From positions 14,334,501 to 14,398,500 of the forward strand of contig NC_091113.1 of NCBI RefSeq assembly GCF_024713975.1: 64,000 bases of DNA, written 5' to 3'. The DNA comes from Paralichthys olivaceus. Taxonomy: Eukaryota; Chordata; Actinopteri; Pleuronectiformes; Paralichthyidae. The number at the start of each line of letters is the position of its first letter. Within the stretch, counting starts at the first letter, position 1. Positions 37,901 through 49,900 of this stretch are shown one piece after another. Under the pieces are notes generated by a model. The model saw only the letters and a program-made list of their open reading frames with translations. It was not told the DNA's origin and ran no database searches. A program made the position numbers and the translations under genes.

Positions 37901-40900
37901 TCTTGTTCTCTGTGTTTCCAGGGAGCACCTTGGCTGCTGTGTCTGAATCCGCCAATGCCTCCAGTTCTCACCCAGCATACTCAAGCTCTCTGCCGTCAGC
38001 CTCCACTCTCGCCCTGTCAGCAGTGGCCCACGCAGGAGCCCTCATGCGCACTCTGATGCATTCACGTGTTCATGGCGAGGATCCTCTTCTGCTCTCCACC
38101 CCTTACATCAATACAGTTGGTTTTCAAGGAGACCCCACAGACCTCCTCTGTACTCACCAGACAAACCAGTCCAACCAACACCAGGTCATCTCCTCTCGGT
38201 CATCATCCACTGATGGGTCAAAGATATGTCCCTTTAATATCCCCACTTCCCTTACTGCTCACCTGAGGAGTCAGAGGTCAGAGGTGGTGCAGGTACTGTT
38301 CGGTACAGACGGAGCGCTTGAGGCAAACCCTATGCTGAGTGAGGCTGACCCTCCGATTTCGACCTCTCTGGTTGCCATGGAGCTCACCACTCCTCAGGGT
38401 CAACCCATACCCATCAGGAATCTGGCGCCTGAACAAGCCATACAGGTCACCCTGCCCCACAAGTACCCTGTGGGTCAGGGAGACGAGGGGGGAGATGGGA
38501 GAGAAGATGAAAACAGGAATGAGACATGTCTCACTGTAACACTCCCCACTGAAGGACAGCTGAACTTCACAGTAAAAGCTGTGGACGGCCTGAATGAAAA
38601 TGCAGGTTTATACATCTCCTTCAACTTCAGTCTGCTTCCAGGTACAGTACATTATTTTTCCATTATTCTTCCTAGACCAGATCGTAAATATTTGCACTTT
38701 GAAAATGTACTCTGCTTTATTTTCATATTAATATATATATTATAAACTGCTAATATACAGTTTTGATAACCAATCTTTCTAATCTGTTATCTGTAAAGCC
38801 TTCTTTATGATGATTACCTCCACCATTATATTTTCATCAGTGTTTCTTTGATTGGATAGATGTGGTATGGATCAGGGAAGAACTCATTACATTTTGGTGC
38901 AGATTAGGGGGCGGATCCAGGAACTTTTCTTCATCTTCTTTGACATTGTGAGATAGACAGTTTTCAAATTTTCCCAGTTTTCCAAGGGAATCATTCATTA
39001 ATCTTGATGAAAGAAATCAGACATATTTAGGGAACTGATTTCTTTGAGATTATGAAATTTGGTGTTGCTTGATGGAATTTAAGGGGCAGCGGTATATGTT
39101 CTAATGAGTGCCATTCTATGTCAATAAATGTAATTGGCACAAAGTTTAAAAATTATTAGTGGGATTCCCTGAATTACCTCAATTCAGTATTTATCTACTT
39201 TAAATAATTAGTATTTTTAGTGACTGGGAAGTTGTGGTGACATTTCTTGACATGACATGAAACTTGTGGAACCATGAGAGTGAATTATCTTTAAGGTTGA
39301 TCATGCAGCGCCTACGTAATTATTAATTAACCTCACCATATATATGTGAGATTCAGCATGAATTATGAATTTCCAAACTGCATTATGCATTTCTAGGGGC
39401 TACTTCTGTGAGCTTGGGATATGTCAAGATAGAAGTGAGCTCCACAGTGCCAGGGACTAATGCATCTCAGGGTTCCCTGGAGAAAGAGTGGGCTCTCACT
39501 CTCTCTGCTCCAACCACCTCCTCAGAGGAAACCATCTTTCTGTCTCCACTGTGAGTCACCAGTCTTTTCTTTAACTCAATCACTGTTTTAATGAATAAAG
39601 GATCATGACAGCATTGTCTCCTGCAACAGGTTGCACGGGACAGACGAGCCTCTGTCCATCAACCTGACCTCGTCTGTGCCTGACGGGGGGCCGGTCCATG
39701 TGTCAGTGTGTGTGTTCAGCTCTCTGTGCCAGTACTACAGCGTGAAGGAGAGGCGATGGAGCAGTGAGGGACTACAGCCTCTGGAGGGCAGCACACTCCA
39801 GGCAGCTCACTGTCTCACCCAGCATCTCACCATATTTGGGGCCAGTTTGTTTGTCCATCCTGGGGCCGTTGTTCTGCTGCCACCGGTATGTGAGAGCACT
39901 AAGGCTAAGGTTTTAGAGTCATGCAGGGATGACATATTTTAAGGCTAAACGGAATTTTTTTTTTCATTTTCTCTTGGATTATTGCAGAAAATTAGATCTG
40001 TGACACAGGAAAGTTTATAATGCTTCAAGACAATCTTCACAAATGTGCAATATCTGTGTACATAGCCAGATTATGACTCATTTCATTAAGTCCACTAAAC
40101 TATACGTCCACCGTTATTCTTCAGTGTCTTATTCAGACTGTTGTCTCATTCTGGTTAATATCAGAATATTGGTGTCCATGTAAATGTAGACATTGCCTTG
40201 AGCTTTTATAAACCACAGCCCTTATTCCTTTTAATTCATACAACCTTCAAAAAACCCACAAACTTGGTCTAAAGCCCGAAGGTTATTTCCAGGTTATGGG
40301 ACTCATTCCTGCAGCACTCTGTTTCAAGCATATTTTTTTAGATGTCTTGACAAATAACTAATCTATTCCCCAAATACAGACTGAGGATAAGAAGGTGTAT
40401 ATTCATCAACAGGCTCTTTGTGTGTCTTATCTCTCCAGTCAGGTGGTCCCATGCGTAACTCAGTGGTAGGGATTGTGTGTGCTGTCCTGGTTCTGACTCA
40501 CCTGCTAGTGGGGCTCATCGCCCATAAACTGGACCACCTGGACAGCTTAAGACTGAGCCAGGTCCCTCTATGTGGCCGTCCAGGACTGTACCACTACAGA
40601 GTTCTGGTCAAAACCGGCTGGAGGCACGGAGCAGGTCAGCCAAAGACAAGAGACGTAGAAATAAAAACTGTACGACATAAATAAAACTAGCGAGGGCATG
40701 TTCATGTTTATATAAATGAAACCTCTGACTATATATGATCTAGATGTTTTTAATGCCGTGGTATAACCCTTTAGGCACCACAGCTCATGTTGGCATCAGT
40801 CTGTACGGTGTGAACAAGAGCGGCTCTCGCCATCTGCAGAGGGATGGAGCTTTTCAGCGCGGAAGCTTGGACCAGTTTCACCTGGAGACAGATGACAACC

Positions 40901-43900
40901 TGGGGGAAGTCTGGAAAATACGCATCTGGCACGACAACACAGGTACACTATGATAATAAACGTCTTTCAAAGTTATTTGCTACTGCACTGATTATTTTCT
41001 AATAAAGATTACCTAATCTAATATAATCTGAAAGATTAGGATTAAAAAACTATTTAGTGCCATCTAGTGCCATATAACCAATTTAATTGAGCTTGTCTCA
41101 CTCTCTCTCCCTTTGCACGTAGGAGAACACATAGAGTCCTTCAGATAACATAAAAACACAATGCCCTTTCTAGAACTAAGTTTTAGTTTTTCTTTCTCCT
41201 TTAGAAATATGACAGGGAACTGCTAAATTAAATAACTAACACCAATGAAAACATTATACAATTTCTGCCAGTATACCTCTGCCTTAAATCCTACACAATT
41301 AGCCAATATCAAATTTCCATATTGCTTCTTTAGAAAACACATGCTGACATATTTTGCAATTGTAAAGTAAAAATAAAGATTTTCATCAGAAGTTTAACTG
41401 GATTTTTGGGATTTCATATCTGTAAACATAGGTCTGGACCCCTCCTGGTACATTCAGCATGTGGTGGTGTGGGACCCTCAGACAGACCACATGTTCTTCT
41501 TCGTACTGGAGGACTGGCTCTCTGTGGAGAATCAGAAGAATGAGACTGTGGAGAAGGAAATTCTGGCCTCATGTAAAAAAATGTTCTTACATGCTGCAAA
41601 AAATATCTCATATTGCATGATGATGGGTGCTCTTTCATTTGAGCTTTTTCTCTGTCAGTACAGATGACAAGCAATTCATCTCTTTAGAGAAACAGAGAAT
41701 TTTTCAATTCTTCATTTTTTTCCATGCAGGTCCAGAAGAGCTCAGTGGGTTTCGACGGATCCTCACCTCCCAGCTGATGTTCGGGGTGATAGAGCGCCAC
41801 CTGTGGCTGTCACTGTGGGAGCGTCCTGCTCACAGCCGTTTCACCAGGGGTCAAAGGGTTACCTGTGGCGCCCTCATGCTGCACCTCTACTTGGCATTGG
41901 GGGCTCTGTGGTTTGGGGCTGTGGGCTCCAAGGGGATCAGGTGAGATGATTTAAAGGCTGCAGTGAAAAATGTAAATCCTTCTAGAGCAGGGTGTTAATA
42001 ATGTGTAATAATACATCACAAACGCAGGATTTTGTTTAATTAAGTCAACACACTACAAATAATTTAAGATTTCTCTAAAGATTCTGCTGAGTTGACAGGA
42101 GGAAAACGATTTGTGTCTCTTTTCCACAAGTGGACCGGTGTCAGCGCAGCTGCTGATGAACGTGGAGACGGTTGCCGTGGGGATGACTGTTGCAGCACTG
42201 GCGTTTCCTCTTCAGTGTTTCCTCTGTTTCCTGTTTAGGAAAGCTCATAGTCAGGTAACTGGAAACAGTTAAAACGGTAACGGAGACAATTTCATACATT
42301 TTACTATTAAAATAGTTTGCTGGAGAGAGTTTGATATATTGTGACACAGTATAGATATATATATATATTCATATTTATGATGAACAGATCGTTAGGGTTT
42401 GTGCCTCTGTGTTCTTACACGTGCCATCGGTGTGCTGCTGATTAGAGGTCATTGCAGCAGTGTGTTGGACATGAGTCTATGCTTTGTTTGTCAAACAGTT
42501 TTATCTCAATGTGGAAACAATACAAGTGAGTGTTTCCTATTTATCTTTAGTTACACTGATAAATGTTCAGCGAGCAGGTGTGTGTGTTGTGTCGTGTTGT
42601 GTCTGTCTATCTGTGTGTGTGTGTTTGTTCCAGATATTTCTCATGTTCTGAGGACCTAAATCTGTTTACACAGTCAATTAATGGGGACTTGTCTTCCTCA
42701 TGGGGACAAAAATCAAGTCTCCATAATGTAAATCATTACAATTTAAGGTGAAGACATGTTAGAGTTAGGCAAGTACTAACTATGGTTAAGGTTAGAATAC
42801 ATCTCCAGGAAATCATTTTAAGTCAATTTAACGTCAATCTGCTGTGTGTGTTTGTGTGTTTTTGTGTAACCCAGGTAACCGTGGACATGTCAGTCCCTCC
42901 TTCTCCCGTTTGTCACTCTGTGGAGATGGACAATAACCTTGGCCAATCAAAGCTCTCAAGCTCGTCACTCTTGTCTCTGCCAGACTCCTCCAGCCCATTC
43001 CGAGAAAGTCCTTCATCGGTGAGAGCAACACACACAAATGTGGACACACACATTTTCGTAACCTTGCTCCTGTTTCGTTTCTAAGGATAACTTTGCAAGT
43101 GTTTCTTGTAATTGTCTGTAGTTACTGGAGAGCAAGGGGTTGGACTCCAGTATCCTGGACTTCTGGGCTGCCTCTGGCTTGGCGCCCCAGACAGACAGAG
43201 ATGTGGTGACATGGCCGTCCTGTGACAGCCTCCTCAATCTACCAGACGACTTATGTCCCACCAAGATGACCTCAGCCCACGAACTCTGCAAGTCTTCACC
43301 CACTCTGGGCCCCACACGCCAATTGAGGAGGAAAAAGGCCCTGATGCAGCTGTGTCTGGCCTCACCCTCCTCCCCACACACACCCATCACTCTTGTCCCT
43401 TCATCTCACAAGTATCCCCTTTCAAAAGAAACTTCAGAATCTTATCCCTCCCCTACTGCAGCAGACCAGGAGGTGCTCACCGTGAACGCACACCCGGTCC
43501 AAACTCACAACCACCATCTGATATCTTTTCTTACTCTGTCTGGTGAGAAATCATATATTCAATGATGGAAACAAGGATTTATTTATTACCTATATCTAGT
43601 CTTTGTAACCAGCTTCTATATTATCTCGTCAAAGTTTATAATTTATTGTTTCCTTAAAAATATAAAATGTTTCCAACTTTTAATTGGAAGGTTGAAAGTT
43701 AATCAGGAAAATGAATGAGTCTAATTGTATATTTACATCCCTGGTACCAGAGGAGGATCTGCTGATGTCCATAGCAGCAGCAGCAGCGGAGGACACTACA
43801 CACAAAACCAACAGTAACTCAGACAGCGGCCGGGATTCACCCAGAACCACATCCTCATATACAGCCACGTAAGCTTTGCTACTTTTCATGCAGATGCATT

Positions 43901-46900
43901 TTCATGCAGAACTTTATATATTTGTGTTTTTCTCCCTTTAGACAGAGCACCTCCTGCAGCAGCTGGTCAGATCAGAGTGAGGATAAGTCCCTGTGTGGAG
44001 CAGAGATCCTCATGCCAGACTCCCAGTCCTCCTCCCAATACGGGACAGGACTCTACAAGTGTCCCTCTGTGCTGTCTGTTGACTCAGTGGCCAGCACCTT
44101 CCTGCCGAGCCCTTCTCCTGACTCTACTCGCTCCACTTCCACCACACGCATAGGTACCATCATCACTTCCTTGTAACCATTTGTTCATCTCTTTACCATC
44201 TTAAGCAATTTCTTTGAGCTGATAATTTTTCTTTCTTTTTTAAAAATGTGTACATTTATTATATCTGGTGTTTGTGTCTCTTGCTTAATTCCTCCACCCC
44301 AGGCGTTTCTCGAGGTCAGCCCTGCTGGCTGCTCCCCCGCTGGACACTGCGTGTGATTTACCCCCTGGTGGCTGTTCTGCTGGGAGCTTGCTTGGCTGTG
44401 GTTGGACTCTACGGCCCGTTCTTCTCCAGAAATGTAGTTCTCATGTGGCTGATATCAGCCTTCTCTGCTTTCCTCACCTCTGCTCTGCTGCTGGAGCCTC
44501 TCAAGGTGAGTTCAAACATGTCATCCAATTAACTTGTGTAGGGTATCTTTGGTGGATAGTTGCTTTGATTTGCCTCCGTCCTGCTCGCTCAGGTGTGTGC
44601 GCAGGCACTCATCTACACGGTACTGTGGAGGCCTGTGGATCCAGAGGTGGAGGACCAGCTGTCCCAGGAGACCACTGTGGTGAGGGCATTTGGAGAGCAT
44701 AGTGCAAAGGTTCGACCACCATGTGGTTACGGGCTGCTGCAGGCTAAAGATGAGGCGCGCAAAGTTCGAGCTCTGCGAACACTGATGAGGGTGAGAATAC
44801 AGTCAGATTTCAAAGTGCACTATTTTCTCCAGAGGGATTAAAAAATGTTTTGATCATTTTAATCTATGTCTTTTATCTAGCACTGTGTGTGTCAGCTGTT
44901 GTTTCTATTACTGGTGCTGATGGTGAACTACCAGGATAGTGTAGAAGAGAGGCAGGGCAGGCTGCTGCAGTCTGCTCTCAGATGCCATCTTCGTACAGCA
45001 CCCTTGGGAGCCCCTAACCTCACTTCACTCACAGAGTAAGGACAACACTCACTCATGTTGATAAAACACTTCACACCAAATACAACCACAATAAAAAATA
45101 CAGAGAATGCAGCTTTTCCCACAAGACAAATATGGTCTCTGTATGGTGGACTCTGTATCTTTTTCATGTAAAATTCTGCACATAATCAAAGCCAGACAAA
45201 AAAAAGAAACTTCAGAATTACTTCTGTTTGTGTTTCTTACTTTAAACTTTCATTATAAAGCACTCTTTGTTGTGTATCTAAAAAGAAATGAAATACTTTA
45301 CATAATAAAGCAGCCTTTCTAGTGCTCTATTAATACAGTGCTATACATAACTGCATCAACTTTTTTGTTGTGCATGGAAAAACAGGCCAAGTACAAGACA
45401 TCTTGTGATAATTAGATTTTTCTGCACTCATTTGAAAAAGTTATTTGGGATGCAGACAAAATGAGACAATCCAATACAGCATGGATTTAAGGATATTGTT
45501 GCATTATAATTTATATTATGTTACTGTCTCCAGACAGATTCCATGAAATGGGAACCAGCAATCTATTATTCCACTTCTCTCAACCCAAAGCTCTGTCATT
45601 TCCACTGATCAATCCAACATAGTTTTTTGTTTTCAGGCTCAGTCTTTTCTTCAAACAGCTGGGCACTGTAGTTTTTAGCAAATGTTACTCAATGAATGCA
45701 ATGGACGCTGTTGCTCAGTAAGTTTTTTGGGGGCAGAGGTTACATTAGCTGCTTTCAGACATGCACTGAACTCCACTGATCCTCTGTATTGTCTCTGGAG
45801 GAGGTGCATGTGTGAACGCAAATAGAGAGGCTCCTTAGTTTCTATGGACTTTGTCTGCCTGGCCTTCTAGTATTAATCCCTAAATAGTCAGGATGATTCA
45901 ATGTGTGAACACAGCAGGGGATCCCCCGCTGGATTCACCGTGAGCAAGTGGAGGGGTTGATGATGCAACACATGCAAAAATGAAAAAAACAAACATAGAA
46001 CAAATATTTCCCAGTGAGAAAGCAGTGTCATTCACCGAGAAGGCACCGATGAAGATTTCAGAGTTTGTGATGATAAGAGCTGACACTGGTGTCTGTGTGT
46101 TTTTGGAGATAAATAATCAGAAACTCATTCTCTCTTCATCCAGCTGGTCAGACGCAGAGCAGTGGATAAATCGAACCTTGGTGCCAAAGCTGCACCAAAA
46201 CCCGTCACTTCGTCTGGTGGGTTTGCCACGGCTGCAGTACACACATGCGCTCGGCCACATGACAGGTATCCTCCTGGGAAACAGCAGTGAGAGGACGCGT
46301 CAGCTCCTTGCTGACCTGCACATGATGGACTGGGGCAAGAAGATGTGAGTGGATTTGTTACAGATTCAACAGCTTCAAGATGTTCTGAGGTGTTCATGTA
46401 AAGCTTTGTTTTCAATTTATGCTCGAGTGCTGAATTACCTTTCTGACAGTAATGAGGCGTGTCAGCCCATTAAAGCATCTTATCTTCTGAGAACAAATAA
46501 AGCAATACGAGATGACAAAATATAATTTGCATAATATGATTTAATGTCCTTGTGTAAAATATTTTACCATTTAAAACACTCTCCATTTTCTGGTGTCACT
46601 GTTATCTGTGGTACAACTTTTTTTGATGAGCCTTCCCCCTTTGTTTTCAGCCAAATGGGTTTTATATTGAATTCTATACATTATCATATTGACGTAAAAT
46701 TGTATATAATCTCATTTAAAAGTTATTTTAATAACATCGACTTTGATTTGTATTTTTTTCTCTCTTTCAGGTTTCAATCTCTTTCTATTGATTTCACACA
46801 CTATAACAGAGACTCTGGTTTGTTTGTGTGTGTGTCCATTCAACTACAATGGACTCAGACACAAAGAGTCACTGCCTTCCTCTCCATCCATCCACTCCTC

Positions 46901-49900
46901 ATCCCTTCGCCCTCGTCTGGATTGGACTTTCGGGTGGCACTCACGGTAACATTTACAGCATACCTTCAAACCACAGACTGTATGTAAAGAAAGACGGCAT
47001 CTCTCTCACTTCCTCCCACTATCCAGAAATGAAGCCAAAATATCACATAAACGAACATTGCCATCTTGCTCAATTGTAGCATGTCCAGTAGCAATCAGGG
47101 ATGGAGCCAAAGTAGCAGATCGGTCAGTCCCAGCCGTCAATCATGATGTATCACATCAAATGTCTAGTTAAATCTAAACTTAAATGGAGAAATTAAGCTG
47201 GATAAACATCAGTGTGATAAGAACTATGTTAAATGTCAAAACCATGTTTGAGAACATTTTATTTGTAGTCAACATTGACATTTTAGTTAAGTTCATGTCC
47301 AATTCACTTACATGGAGGAGGCACGGTTTGTAAACTAAACCACAGTCAGCCACCAGGTGGTGATCAAGATGCTTTGGCTTTTGTTTCTAGGAGCAGTCAT
47401 GTGGTTCATTTTTATTTACAGTTTGTGTTTCAAATACAAAGAAAGAACAAGAAATGAAGAGCAATATATTCTTAAGCAAAATCATTTCATAGATGGTTGA
47501 TGCTTTGACTTTGTTTTTCAGGTTCTCCTTCTCATCTCTGCTCTCCTCCTCTTGTTGTCGGAGCTGTGGTCCATGGTTACTGAGCATGCTCAGTATCTGC
47601 ATCACTGCAGACACTGGTTCCAGCTTTTCCTGGCCTTGTTGTCATTGGCGACAGCTATCCTGCAGTTCTGCTTCCTGTCTCATGCCTCTTCATGTGTTTC
47701 CGAGGTAAAAAAAAAAAAAAAAATCATTTTTGGTCCACTGACCGCACCTTCTGCATCATTGTAAATTATAAACCTTCTTACGCGCTGCTCTTTGTAGACT
47801 TAGTGGTAGAAATGAAATATTGATATTAAAAATACCCTTAAAGTAGAAGTTGATGACTCTGTGCATGGCTCTGACGGCCTTATAATAACCAGTACCTTCC
47901 ATTTAGCTTCGTAACCAACCAGACAACTTCATCAACTTCAACAATGCAGCCCTTCTGGCACAGAGGTCGTCTCAGTGTGCTGCTGTTCTGCTCACTCTGC
48001 TTGTTCTAAAGGTAAATGAGAGCTCTGATTCATTATTAAACAACAGCACTGCTCCACACAGTTTAATCGTTGTTTTAAATGTCTACTTGATTCCACTGCT
48101 GTGTGTTCCAGCTGCTGGGAACCCTGAGGTTTGTGCGGCGGTGGCTGGTGATAGGCAGAGTGCTGCAGAGAGCCTGGGGGGAGCTGTGGGCTCTGACTGT
48201 CCTACTGCTGCTTCTGCTCATGCTCTGCACTCATCTCGGACACATGGTACCAAAAGAAAAGCTTGACTGAGTAGAATATTTATGAAGAAGAGATGTATTT
48301 AATTTAGCTTCGTCTTTGTTTCAGCTCTTCTCCCAGTCAGTGGAAGGCTTCCAGTCTGTACACGAGGCCGGTGTTTCAGTGCTGTCCGTCCTACGTGGCC
48401 GAATAGCTCGCCAAAGGCTATTCAAGGTTCACACAGTCCTGGGACCCCTCCATGGACTACTACTAATGGGGGGAGGTGTCTGGCTATTGGCTAGACTCTG
48501 TGGAGCTGTTCTCATCCGTGCATACAGGTACTTTATACAGAATCTTGCCCAAGTGCTTGTTTGCATTTCAGATTTCTCTAGAAGGTGCAAGTGATGCATG
48601 AAATCACAGGAGTGCGTTTATGGAGGTGGAAAGGTTTGAGAGATAAAAAGCAGAGTCATGTCGGCAGGTCTGTAAGGCTCTACTGAGCTGCAGTGTTAGT
48701 TTGAGTTGTAATGACAGCCTTCTAACATGCTCACAGTGACATTAACACACTAATGTGTAGCATGTATAATGTTTATAATTCATGCTCACCAGCTGGGATT
48801 GATGTTAGTGTGCTAACAATTAGCATTGACGACCAATTACAGTGAGGCTGTGGGAATAACTTTAGTATTATTAGTTAAACAAGTTAGACTGGGGTTTTGG
48901 GTAAGGGTTACGGTTTGTCATCAGGCCCTCCTTCCCTCTGGGAGCCATAAAAATCTGTACAAAATCGATGTAATGTTGACAATCTCTATTTTACAATAGA
49001 AGTCAAATTGCTTGTAGGTTCATCCTCTGGGAAACATGAATATTTGTGCAAGGAGGCTGAAGGAGCTGCAGCTGGACTGCATGAGGAAAGTGTTTTCTGG
49101 GCATTTCAGCATGTAACCCAAATTAAAATGATGAACTTGAATATTAGCATTACATATATCATTTAGGAGTAAGTTTTGTAGATTTTAGTAGTGCATTAAG
49201 AAGGTTTCATTACTTACTGTTGTTACTGTGCTATAGAGCAGAGCAGGCTGAGCTGTACCATCCGACCATTGAACCTCAGGATTATGAGATGGTGGAGTTT
49301 TTCATCAAGAGACTTAAGCTGTGGATGGGACTCAGCAAGGCTAAAGAGGTAAATAGTGCTTGGATTTGGGGCATTTTGTTGATGACTGAGTATTTTAGCA
49401 TCTTCTGTTGCTGATTCCACACATTTCTTTTCCTTTCTAGTTCAGGCACAGTGTGAAGTTTGAAGGCATGGACATCCCTCCCTCCAGATCCTCCCAGGAA
49501 TCCCGTCTGTCCACTGTTTCATCCACTCTCCCCTCCTACCGCTCCCCTTCCCTGTCCTCCTCATTCTCATCACCCCGTCCCCTGTCCTCGGCTCTGTCTG
49601 TGAGATCAGAGGACTCATCGGTGTCTGAGTCTGGGTTTGACGTGTCGCCCTACCTGGACCGCCTGCTCCCCAGTGTCAGTACTCTGCTGTCTCATTTCGA
49701 TCGGGTCAATCAGATAACCGAAGATGTTCACAACCTGGAAATAAAGCTAGAGGAGGCTCAAACCAGGAGGAGGAAGAGGTGGATCAGTAACGACAAGCAA
49801 AGTGCGGAAAGATTCAAAGAATCAACAACAAACCCAAAGGAACCAGAAGCAGGAATGAACACAGGAGAAATTAGACACAGGAAGACAAGTCTTCTCTACC

